64,000 bases of DNA from Porphyromonadaceae bacterium UBA2751 (GTDB lineage: Bacteria; Bacteroidota; Bacteroidia; Bacteroidales; Muribaculaceae). Shown here one piece after another: positions 35,324 to 43,342 of the stretch. How positions within the stretch are numbered: position 1 is the stretch's first letter; each line of letters starts with the position of its first letter. The position numbers and the translations under genes were made by a program. A model generated the notes under the pieces. It searched no databases. It was not told the origin of the DNA and was given only the letters and a program-made list of their open reading frames with translations. The stretch lies in contig DEJJ01000034.1 in assembly GCA_002353285.1 (NCBI GenBank), positions 1 to 64,000 of the forward strand, written 5' to 3'.

Positions 35324-36745
35324 TTAGTTACCCAGCAGGATGTTGTAGATTACAGTAATGTCGACCGATGTGATTGAGCCGTCGCCATTCTGGTCGCCAT
35401 TGACAATGGCCGAGTCATCGTTATTGAGCAGCCAGTTGTAGAGCGCTGTGATGTCGACCGAGGTGACCTTGCCATCGCCATTCACATCGCCAGGCACAGT
35501 GGTTGATCCTCCAGGTTCAACACCAGCTCCTATCTTGTAAACTCCCATGCCGTTGAAGGCCTTGAAGGTGAGCAGTGTCACTTCCTCGTTGCCCTGCTCG
35601 TCAAAGCCCTTCTCCACAGCGATGCAGTGCACACGCAGTCCCGAGTCGTTGATCTTGCCCACACTGTCGGCAGGCAGCTGCCAGTATTTCTCCATGGTCT
35701 CGAGCATGTCGCCCTCGCCCAGTTCACACAAATTGATTTGGCAACCGTTGCCATTGCCGTTCATGTCGCCCTTGACGTAGGCAAAGAAATGGCGATCGTC
35801 GAGCGTGAACTCGTTCATGCCATTAGCAGCCACGCCAGTGGGTTGCAGTTCTTGGGGCACGTTCTCAAAACTGTCGATAAGTGTGCCGTCAACGTAGTAG
35901 AGCAATGGAGCGCCATCGAAGCAGTCGATATAGAAGTACTCGCCGCTATACATGCTCTCGTCGTCGGTGCCAAGCAGCATTTTTATCACTGGTGCCAGGC
36001 TGAATCCCACTTTCTCGGCAGGATAAAACTCGGTGAACTCCATGTAGGGGTCGCCGCTGAAGCCTCCCTCCCAGGTGTCGATGTCGCCGCCCTGCTCATT
36101 GTGCCAGCGGTACACTGTGGGAAAGCCTGGATTATTGCTGTTGTGGCCAATGGTCATGATGTTACACTGAGCCTGCTCGAGGGTGATGTCGCCCACGAGG
36201 TCGAGATAGTCGGTGCGGTGCAACACGTCACCTTTGTCCATGTTGGTCACGAGAGTCATTGCGCCACTCTCGGTGTCGACCATGTAGATGGGGATAGTGG
36301 GTGCTGTTTCGGCCGTCATGGGAGCCACCCAGATGTGACCAAAGTTGTCGCAGCCAATGCTTGTGTTGCCCAGGAACACGCCATAGGGGGCACCATTGAG
36401 TGTGAGGTCCAGATCCTTGGTGGGCATTCCGGTGAGTGCGTCAAAGCAGTGAATCACGCCCTGCAGGATGGTGTCGTTGCGTCCTGTGGTGGGATTAGGG
36501 ATGATGACTTGCTTCTCTTGACTGCGCGACACGTACACCACGCCGCCAGTCATGGTGGCGGTGCGTGCATTGGTGTGGCAGATGGGTGAGGCCTGGTAAG
36601 CCTGGTTGGCATGCACGCGGTCAAGCATCCACAGGTTCTTCACTCCGATGCCGTTCACTTTATCATAGGTCTGCCCGTCGGTCACGGCCCAAGCACCCAT
36701 AGCTGTCATCACAGCCAATGCTGTTAGTAGTAGATATTTCTTCAT
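35324..36745 (-). CDS. secreted beta-rich protein of unknown function with C-terminal dockerin (paralogue 2)
   Basis: 473 aa, signal peptide about 1-20. The body (about 25-415) has short repeated strands of a beta-propeller type: GIGVKNLWMLDRVHAN, ARTATMTGGVVYVSRS, APYGVFLGNTSIGCDNFGHI, MYSGEYFYIDCFDGAPLLYY. A dockerin follows (about 418-473, ending YNILLGN). It aligns throughout with the product at 36874-38301 (shared GDITLEQAxCNxMT, HNxQGGDIDTW, SGDPYM and DFTEFYP-like segments), so the two are tandem duplicates. No catalytic motif is recognised. The next gene, the phosphodiester glycosidase, starts 19 bp later. It is probably a binding or accessory protein of the SusC/SusD locus. DUF4623-like is a possibility I cannot confirm. 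Confidence 0.85.
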   Translation of the reverse strand: MKKYLLLTALAVMTAMGAWAVTDGQTYDKVNGIGVKNLWMLDRVHANQAYQASPICHTNARTATMTGGVVYVSRSQEKQVIIPNPTTGRNDTILQGVIHCFDALTGMPTKDLDLTLNGAPYGVFLGNTSIGCDNFGHIWVAPMTAETAPTIPIYMVDTESGAMTLVTNMDKGDVLHRTDYLDLVGDITLEQAQCNIMTIGHNSNNPGFPTVYRWHNEQGGDIDTWEGGFSGDPYMEFTEFYPAEKVGFSLAPVIKMLLGTDDESMYSGEYFYIDCFDGAPLLYYVDGTLIDSFENVPQELQPTGVAANGMNEFTLDDRHFFAYVKGDMNGNGNGCQINLCELGEGDMLETMEKYWQLPADSVGKINDSGLRVHCIAVEKGFDEQGNEEVTLLTFKAFNGMGVYKIGAGVEPGGSTTVPGDVNGDGKVTSVDITALYNWLLNNDDSAIVNGDQNGDGSITSVDITVIYNILLGN

Positions 36746-36795
36746 GTTATTAAGGTGTTAATTAGGTAAATAAATTCATAATCTTTTATATCAAG

Positions 36796-36826
36796 AAGGG
36801 AGGAACGCAACGATGTTTCCTCCCTT
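36796..36826 (-). terminator. hairpin between paralogous genes
   Basis: 10-bp perfect stem (36796-36805 with 36817-36826), with its long T-run on the plus side. On the minus strand the T-tract is short, so it may be only a partial terminator, or an RNA-processing stem, between the paralogues. Confidence 0.55.
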
Positions 36827-36873
36827 TTTTTGCTCGTTGAATGCTTAATAAAGCATCAACGCATTAATAATCA

Positions 36874-38301
36874 TTAGTTACCGAGCATGATGTTGTACAC
36901 CACTGTAACGTCGGCGCTGGTCACATGGTCGTCGCCGTCCTGGTCGCCATTGACGAGGTTGCTGTCGTCCTCGTTAAGGAGCCAGTTGTAAAGAGCTGTA
37001 ACGTCAACACTGGTCACATGGCCGTCGCCGTTCACATCGCCAGGAACGGCTACTGGTCCAGGTCCATCGGGGGTAACGCCCTCGCCCACCATGTAGACAC
37101 CCATACCATTCATGCACTTGAACTCAAACACCATCACGGCCTCCTTGCCACCCTCGGTAGTGTAGTCGGTGGTGATGGGATGGATGCGCAAACCGCTATC
37201 GCTGGTTTGACCCTGGCCGTCGGCAGGGAATGTCCAGTAGCGTTGCATTCCGCTGAAAGCCATGCCCTCGCCCAGCTCACAAATGTTTACCTGGCAAGAG
37301 TTAGGAGCATCATACTGAGCAAGTGAGTAAACGATGAAGTTGCGATCGCCAAGGGCGAACTCGCCAATGCCGTTGGTGCCCACCTTAGGCATGAGCAGGC
37401 TGTCGGCATCCATTTCCTCCTGGGTGAGGCTTCCAAAACCGTCGATGATGGTTCCGTCGTTGGCATAGAGCACAGGCACTGTGGTGAAGCCGTCGATGTA
37501 GAAGGTCTCACCGCTGTAGCGATACTCCTCATCCTCGCCAAGCACGAAGCGGCAGGCAGGAGCATAGCCCCATTGAGTTTGGCTCTCGGGGTAGAACTCG
37601 GTGAAGTCCATGTAGGGGTCTCCGCTGAAGAATCCATCCCAGGTGTCGATGTCGCCGCCCTGGTCGTTGTGCCAAGCATAGACGGTGGGCACTTGCGAGC
37701 CTGGAGTCATCACGTTGCACTCAGCTTGCTCAAGGGTGATGTCACCCACGAGGTCAACATAGTCGGTGCGAGCTATCACATCGCCCTTGTTGAGATTAGC
37801 AACGAGAGTGAGTTCGCCAGTCTCGGTGTTGACTTGATACAGTGGAACCTCGGCAGTCTTCTCACTGGTGTAGGGCGCTAACCACACGTGGCCAAAGTTG
37901 TCCTTGCCAATGGAATTAGCTCCCAGGAACACGCCGTAAGGCTCGCCGTTGAGCGTTACATCAAGAGGAGCCATTTCCTCGCCAGTCATGGCATCGAAGC
38001 GGTAAATCATTGCGGCCATGATGGTGTCGCCTGGCTGTGGGATAACCATCTTAGCCTCGCTTCGTGCCACATAGACGATACCGTCTTGCATCACGGCGGT
38101 GCGTGCCTTGGTGTTGCACCACTCAAACTGGTCGAGCTCGTTGACGCCATAGTGGAAGCGGTCCTTGAGCCACAGGTTGCGCATGCTGATGCCGTTAACA
38201 GTCTCGTAGCTGTTAGGGTCGTGGTTGAGTAGCAATCCAGCTGCGATTGCACTTGAGCATGCCATCATTACTAAGGAAAATACAAGTAAAAATTTCTTCA
38301 T
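36874..38301 (-). CDS. secreted beta-rich protein of unknown function with C-terminal dockerin (paralogue 1)
   Basis: 475 aa with a signal peptide of about 20 residues; a Cys lies in the hydrophobic end (MMACSSAIAA), but the AIAA-G cleavage site fits better than a lipobox. The body repeats the features of its paralogue: ISMRNLWLKDRFHYG, ARTAVMQDGIVYVARSEAK, EPYGVFLGANSIGKDNFGHV, GDITLEQAECNVMT, FFSGDPYMDFTEFYPES. The C-terminal dockerin covers about 420-475 (DVNGDGHVTSVD, DQDGDDHVTSAD; the second loop has Asp in place of the usual Gly). It lies downstream of the SusC-SusD-lipoprotein-PKD genes beyond a hairpin, so it may be a read-through or separate unit of the same locus. The function is unknown. 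Confidence 0.85.
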   Translation of the reverse strand: MKKFLLVFSLVMMACSSAIAAGLLLNHDPNSYETVNGISMRNLWLKDRFHYGVNELDQFEWCNTKARTAVMQDGIVYVARSEAKMVIPQPGDTIMAAMIYRFDAMTGEEMAPLDVTLNGEPYGVFLGANSIGKDNFGHVWLAPYTSEKTAEVPLYQVNTETGELTLVANLNKGDVIARTDYVDLVGDITLEQAECNVMTPGSQVPTVYAWHNDQGGDIDTWDGFFSGDPYMDFTEFYPESQTQWGYAPACRFVLGEDEEYRYSGETFYIDGFTTVPVLYANDGTIIDGFGSLTQEEMDADSLLMPKVGTNGIGEFALGDRNFIVYSLAQYDAPNSCQVNICELGEGMAFSGMQRYWTFPADGQGQTSDSGLRIHPITTDYTTEGGKEAVMVFEFKCMNGMGVYMVGEGVTPDGPGPVAVPGDVNGDGHVTSVDVTALYNWLLNEDDSNLVNGDQDGDDHVTSADVTVVYNIMLGN

Positions 38302-38485
38302 TGCGTTAAATGTGTTTTTGGTTATTGTGTTTTTTTTAAAGTGTTATGTTTTTCACCACAAAGAAAACAAAAAGAAATCAAATGGCAAAATTTTTAATCT
38401 TATTTTTCGGGAAGTGTCAATAAAAATAATGATTTCTAATTGGATGCTTTGCTGGGCATGTAGTAAGAATATTTTTCCAGCAATT

Positions 38486-38516
38486 GCACCCTCCGTCCAC
38501 ACGTTTGGGAGGGTGC
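38486..38516 (-). terminator. hairpin after the SusC/SusD operon
   Basis: 9-bp GC-rich perfect stem (38486-38494 with 38508-38516), 22 bp beyond the stop of the PKD lipoprotein gene. The T-tract is poor but the A/T-rich flank fits termination or attenuation. Confidence 0.6.
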
Positions 38517-38537
38517 ACTTGCTGATAGCATTATTCT

Positions 38538-40256
38538 TTAGAACAGGCTGGTCTCGCGAGGGTTGATGCACAGGCCCAGGATGCGCTCCTTGTTGCCGTT
38601 GTAGTCAACCACCTTTTTGGTCTCGGGGTCGAAGTACTTGAGGCCAGTGGTGTAGGTGTTCTCGGTAGTGGCGGCGCGGAAGCCAAAGTACACATAGTGA
38701 GTGGCGGCATCGACGGCAAACTGGGTTGTGTAGACGCCCTCGTCGGCTGTGGTGTTCTCAGGGTTGGCCTCCATGCTCACGAAGGTGGTGTACTTGTCGT
38801 AGTCCAGACCTTCTTTAGGCCCTGGCAGTGGATAGCAGCAAAATCCAGGACCTGGAGTGCCACCCTTGCACATCCACACATACAGGTTGCCCAGATCCTC
38901 GTCGAGGGTGAAGGCTCGTGGCTGTGTTGCCTGTAGCACAATGGGGTAGGGGATGGGGCCTGTCTTAGTCGACGATGCCTCGCCAATGTCGGCAGTGGTA
39001 AAGCGGTAAATACCGTTTCCTGAATAGTTCTTTCCCCACCAGAACACGCCGCTGCGATCCTGCAACAAGCCAGTGTGGATGGCACCATAGGCAATGCCGT
39101 TGCCGTAGTAGTTGAGCATGTTGTTGACACAGAAGTAGCCTGTGATGCTTGAGTACACAGTCGTCTCACGCTCGCCACGGGTGGTGAGTGGCATGCGGCG
39201 AATGCCGGTATTGCGGTCGGTATAATAGAGGTAGCCATTCACTTGGTCGGCAAACCCCTGGAATGGGTCGTTGAAGGCTTGGCCACCCACGTTGGTCACC
39301 ATTGTGCTCACGTCGGTGCCATCGGCTGTCATGACGCTGATTTTGCCATCGCCCAGCACACCGCTCTCATCGTTGACGTAGTAGTACTGCTTGCCGCAAT
39401 CAAGAATGTAAACATAGTCTTTGCCATCAACGGTGGCAAACACCAGGTTGGTGGGCATGTTGCCCGAGTTGACGCCCATGTCAAATGGCATGTTCTTGGT
39501 GCCGGCAGGCAACTGGCTCATGTCGACGAGCTTATAGGCCTTGATGTTGCCGCCAAAGACTGCATAGTACAGGGTGGGGCAAGGTATCGACGAGCCCACC
39601 TGCACGTTGACGTAGCTGTCCTCGAGGCGACGGTTCTCGCCATTGATGTCAAACCACGTCTGCAACTCAATCTTTTGCGAGCCTATGTTCTTGAACTTAA
39701 GCTTGCCAGGATTGTCGATTGTGCCGTCGCTGTGGCTGTAACCAGTGAACTCGGTAATGGTGCTGCCATCCTCAAGCATGGTGCCCTCGGGGAATTTCCA
39801 CACATATTTGCACTCCAAGTCCTCGGGATTGGGTAGCTCAATGTCGAGCAGCACCGTGACGTCGTTAATGACCACAGTCTCGGCACTCTGCTCTACAACG
39901 TTGAGCACTGGCGCAATATCGTAGATGAGTAGCGGATAGGTCTGCTTGCCCACGCCATCTACTGTTAGTGTGACTTTATAGAGTCCTGCCTTGTTGAACT
40001 TGTGAGTGGGGTTCTGGTCGGTCGAGGTGGTTCCGTCGCCAAAGTCCCATGTCACATTGCCAGTCTTGGAGCTGGTGTTGTTGAACTTGATAGTCGACAC
40101 CACATAGAAATCGAGAGTGTATTCATCTCCATCGACATTGTAGGTAAAGTCGACATCTTTACCGCTGAAGTTGCCATAATCAGGTTCCTTCTCGACGCAA
40201 GATGCCATCGACAGCACCATCAATGCCATTAATGCTATTTTGTTGAAAACTTTCAT
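38538..40256 (-). CDS. PKD-domain beta-propeller-like lipoprotein of a SusC/SusD locus
   Basis: 572 aa. Lipoprotein signal MALMVLSMASC puts the lipidated Cys at about 20. A PKD domain (about 48-120) is clear from VTWDFGDGTTSTDQNPTH and KAGLYKVTLTVDG. The remainder (about 190-570) is a beta-rich repeat region with propeller-like phrases (DYVYILDCGKQYYYVNDESG, NGYLYYTDRNTGIRRM, LGNLYVWMCKGGTPGPGFCC). Such lipoproteins follow SusD genes in many Bacteroidota loci and are thought to be surface glycan- or peptide-binding subunits, in the place of SusE/SusF. It is the fourth gene of the unit, 18 bp after the preceding lipoprotein. Confidence 0.88.
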   Translation of the reverse strand: MKVFNKIALMALMVLSMASCVEKEPDYGNFSGKDVDFTYNVDGDEYTLDFYVVSTIKFNNTSSKTGNVTWDFGDGTTSTDQNPTHKFNKAGLYKVTLTVDGVGKQTYPLLIYDIAPVLNVVEQSAETVVINDVTVLLDIELPNPEDLECKYVWKFPEGTMLEDGSTITEFTGYSHSDGTIDNPGKLKFKNIGSQKIELQTWFDINGENRRLEDSYVNVQVGSSIPCPTLYYAVFGGNIKAYKLVDMSQLPAGTKNMPFDMGVNSGNMPTNLVFATVDGKDYVYILDCGKQYYYVNDESGVLGDGKISVMTADGTDVSTMVTNVGGQAFNDPFQGFADQVNGYLYYTDRNTGIRRMPLTTRGERETTVYSSITGYFCVNNMLNYYGNGIAYGAIHTGLLQDRSGVFWWGKNYSGNGIYRFTTADIGEASSTKTGPIPYPIVLQATQPRAFTLDEDLGNLYVWMCKGGTPGPGFCCYPLPGPKEGLDYDKYTTFVSMEANPENTTADEGVYTTQFAVDAATHYVYFGFRAATTENTYTTGLKYFDPETKKVVDYNGNKERILGLCINPRETSLF

Positions 40257-40274
40257 AACTTCAGTGATGTTTTT

Positions 40275-41321
40275 TTAGTTTAGACTAATTTCTTTGGTTT
40301 CGGAATCCTTGCCCATCTTGCCTGTCTCGTCAAATACTCTAAACACAGGATAAAGATGATAGTTGCGGGTGAAATTCACCGAGTAGCTGTTTTCGCCACT
40401 ATTGTAGATCCAATCAGTGAAAGGTATCTGGCTGATGAGGTCCTTCCAATAAGGCATGTATTCCTTGCGAATCGATGTTATGCGACCACCAGTGTCGTCG
40501 CTGTAGCGGCTGTAGACCCAGTCGCATGACTGATACACTTCGTAGACGTTCACTCCAGCAGGGGCATCGCCAGCAGAGGCAATCTCATGCTCGGTCTTGA
40601 TGCCAGCCTCGTCAACGGTGATATAGTAGTAGTGGTCAACGACATCGGGATTGACAAACCAAAGGTCACTCTTGTTGGCGCTTTCGGTCTCAGTGGGTAT
40701 CGACAAGCCGTACTTTGCGTTGAGAGCTTCGAACTGCTCGGCAGTGAAGTCGTAGTTGATGTAGATGTTGCGCAAGTCGTTATAGTAGGTGCTATCCTTG
40801 GTCAAGTAGTTTACTACATGGTCAACAAACTCCTGTTGGAATGTGGAGGGATAGTACATGTCGAAGCGTTCTTGGTCAAACTCTTTGGGCTCAACCCATG
40901 CCACTGGTGCCAATGTGGCCGACACTGGGAATGAGTCGACAAGCACATACTCATGACCGTCCCACTCAGCCTTGCTGTGGGGGTAGGTGGCTAATTGTGA
41001 GAAAGTGCGCACGGTGTCGGTTGTGCTCATCTTCTTGGTGTAGGAGAAGGCTGTGGTGAGGCGACATGTTGCCGACGCCTCGGTGGTGCGTGCTATCAGG
41101 CCCCAAACCTCGCTGTGGTCGATGGTGTGGTCGTCGCTTGTGTAGTACTTTGCAGTGAATTTAATGTAACCGCCAGCCTTAGCCACGTCGCTGAGCTCCC
41201 ATGACACAGTGGGCACCACCTGGCCAATTTGCATGTTGTCGGCAAACGGGTCGTTCACAGCACATGAGGCGGCAAGTGATGCAATTATCACCAGCGAACC
41301 TATTATATTAAAAATCTTCAT
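40275..41321 (-). CDS. lipoprotein of the SusC/SusD locus, function unknown
   Basis: About 348 aa from the ATG at 41321; the ATG two codons upstream is the alternative. The lipoprotein signal ends in IASLAASC. An N-terminal beta-rich part (about 30-120: VPTVSWELSDVAKAGGYIKF, SEVWGLIARTTEASATC) suggests an Ig-like or SusE-like sandwich. The middle is helical, with QEFVDHVVNYLTKDSTYYND. No catalytic motif is recognised. It lies between SusD and the PKD lipoprotein with short gaps (about 60 and 18 bp), so it is probably an outer-membrane surface-exposed subunit of the same uptake system. Confidence 0.82.
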   Translation of the reverse strand: MKIFNIIGSLVIIASLAASCAVNDPFADNMQIGQVVPTVSWELSDVAKAGGYIKFTAKYYTSDDHTIDHSEVWGLIARTTEASATCRLTTAFSYTKKMSTTDTVRTFSQLATYPHSKAEWDGHEYVLVDSFPVSATLAPVAWVEPKEFDQERFDMYYPSTFQQEFVDHVVNYLTKDSTYYNDLRNIYINYDFTAEQFEALNAKYGLSIPTETESANKSDLWFVNPDVVDHYYYITVDEAGIKTEHEIASAGDAPAGVNVYEVYQSCDWVYSRYSDDTGGRITSIRKEYMPYWKDLISQIPFTDWIYNSGENSYSVNFTRNYHLYPVFRVFDETGKMGKDSETKEISLN

Positions 41322-41381
41322 AGTCATTATAGAAATTATAATCGTTAGTTCAATTATTATTCATTAGCTATAGCACTCAAG

Positions 41382-43319
41382 TTATTTTCCTGAGAGCGAT
41401 GTCACCTCTCCATAGTCGTGAGCCCAAATCATGGGTTCCTGTAGCCACTTGTAGTTCTTGTAGGCCCCCAGGCGCTGCAACTCCGAGCGGTTGTATTTCT
41501 CCTCGGTCTCGGGGTCGTAGTTGAGGCGTTGAATCCAGGTGTTCTCCTTCTGGGTCTCGGTGAGGCCATCAATCCAGTAGGCGGCATAGAGGTTGTAGGG
41601 GCGGCGCAGGTTGGGATAGATAATCTCGTTGGCGTCGCCAATGCCGTAGTTGTTGCGGTTGTTACTGTAGTGATAGCGGCGCATGTCGGTCCACATCTCA
41701 GGCTGGTAAACCATAGCGACGTACTTTTGAATCATCAGGTCGCTCAGGGTGTACTCCGAGGGGTTGAAGAACCAGTGCTTGTTGCCGCGGTCGGTCACCT
41801 TGGGAACGCGCAGGGTGGCTTTGTTGATAGAGCCATCGGGCTTATAAGTATAAGTGTAATACTCCTCGTTGTTGAGGAAGGAGTTCATTTGACCCTCCCA
41901 ATACTGAGCCTGAGTGTAGCCAGGAGTGCCACTCACTGTGCACTGTCCAGGATACTTGTTGTCGGTATTCTCGTTGTAGTTGGGGTTTGGATACTTTTTC
42001 AAGAAGAAGTCGAGATGTCGCTCAATATTGTGCTCGGTGGCTTCCTTGGCAAGGGCGCATGCTCCTGCCTTGTCGCCCAGCCAGTATAGTGCCTCGGCCT
42101 TGATGAAGTAGAGCTCCTCCATGGTGAAGATGGGGTTGTAGCCCTCGGGTTGACCAGCGTAGGCTCCCATGTAAAGGTTGGGATAATTGGCAATCTTGTA
42201 GCTGGTGCTCATGCCAATGTTGTTCTCCAGGTAGCGCATCTTGATGACGCTGGCAGCGGTGTTGCTCGGCGACTGTGGACCAGTGCGAGGAATCATGAGC
42301 AGCACGCAGCGTGGGTCGTTAGCATAGCCCTGGAAGCTCGATGCTGTGCCACCATTATAGGTGCCGCAAAATCGCTCATTGTCAGGGGCACTGATGCCCA
42401 GCACATCCACCATGAAGTACTTGCTTGGGATAGCATTATCGAGCAGGTTGGAACGTGACTCCCAGCTGTTGATCACAGGCTTTGACAGGCTCCACACGCA
42501 GTTCTCGGTGCCAGTGCCGCCGTCGAAGTTGTAGCGAGGCTCGTTGCCAAACCAGCTGCCGTAGAGCAGGTCGCCCTTGCGCCACTGGTTGATGGCAGCG
42601 TCGGCAGCAGCTATAATCTTCTGGCACATGGCAGCACTGCGGTCCACATTGGGGATGTTGCGAAGCAGCAAGCGGGCCTTGATGGCATAGACGAGGCCTT
42701 TCCACTTCTCGAGGTCGCCAGCGTAGACGCGGTCCTGAGTCTTGTCAATCACGAGATTGTGCTCATTTTGAGCATACTCGGGACTTTCGTATAGCGAGAT
42801 TAGCTCATCGGCCTCCTGAAACATCCACTCATAGATGCTCGCCTGAGTGTCGTAGGCAGGAGAGTTACTCAGGTAGGCTTGCGACCGCGGCATGTCGCCA
42901 AAGGCGTCGGTGGTCAGCTGAGTCGACATCAGCCTGATAGTGCGGGCTATGAGCTCATAGTTTGGCGAGCCAATGTCTTGTGAATATTGTATCAAGTTCT
43001 TGGCATTAACGCCAATGTCGTAGAAGTGGCGTCGCCACTGTGGGTGGCGGTTCATGGTGAGCATCTCCCATTCACACTTGTAGGAGTAGGCTCCCACCGA
43101 ACTCTTGCCGCCAGTGGTGAGGAACTGTGAGAAGTAGTTGTAGTACTCAGCGTGATCGTAGTTGATTTGCTGAGCATAGAACACAACCACAGGCAGGGCC
43201 ACCTGAACATTTATTGAGTGAGCCTTGTCGGGGTTCACATTATCGTCAAGGATATCCTCGCAACTCACGGTCATCAGGCATGCGAGCACGAGCATAGCAA
43301 TTATCTTTAGTTTATTCAT
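41382..43319 (-). CDS. SusD/RagB family nutrient-binding outer membrane lipoprotein
   Basis: About 645 aa from the ATG at 43319, which gives the lipoprotein signal LACLMTVSC. The start of the mature protein (EDILDDNVNPDKA, then LPVVVFYAQQ and YYNYFSQFLTTGG) follows the SusD-like_2 pattern. Helical TPR-like segments appear later (EELYFIKAEALYWLGDKAGA, the typical SusD TPR phrase). The C-terminal part contains the usual aromatic-rich segments (TDMRRYHYSNN, YPNLRRPYNLY). SusD proteins sit as a lid on their SusC partner and deliver oligosaccharides or, for RagB-type proteins, peptides. It lies 24 bp after the SusC gene. Confidence 0.93.
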   Translation of the reverse strand: MNKLKIIAMLVLACLMTVSCEDILDDNVNPDKAHSINVQVALPVVVFYAQQINYDHAEYYNYFSQFLTTGGKSSVGAYSYKCEWEMLTMNRHPQWRRHFYDIGVNAKNLIQYSQDIGSPNYELIARTIRLMSTQLTTDAFGDMPRSQAYLSNSPAYDTQASIYEWMFQEADELISLYESPEYAQNEHNLVIDKTQDRVYAGDLEKWKGLVYAIKARLLLRNIPNVDRSAAMCQKIIAAADAAINQWRKGDLLYGSWFGNEPRYNFDGGTGTENCVWSLSKPVINSWESRSNLLDNAIPSKYFMVDVLGISAPDNERFCGTYNGGTASSFQGYANDPRCVLLMIPRTGPQSPSNTAASVIKMRYLENNIGMSTSYKIANYPNLYMGAYAGQPEGYNPIFTMEELYFIKAEALYWLGDKAGACALAKEATEHNIERHLDFFLKKYPNPNYNENTDNKYPGQCTVSGTPGYTQAQYWEGQMNSFLNNEEYYTYTYKPDGSINKATLRVPKVTDRGNKHWFFNPSEYTLSDLMIQKYVAMVYQPEMWTDMRRYHYSNNRNNYGIGDANEIIYPNLRRPYNLYAAYWIDGLTETQKENTWIQRLNYDPETEEKYNRSELQRLGAYKNYKWLQEPMIWAHDYGEVTSLSGK

Positions 43320-43342
43320 GATTTCCATAGTTGTGAGTGAGT

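Noticed and set aside
36874..38301. lipoprotein signal in the unknown paralogue 1 (MMACSS)
   Set aside because: The Cys context lacks a good lipobox and a better signal peptidase I site (AIAA) follows; its paralogue has no Cys there.
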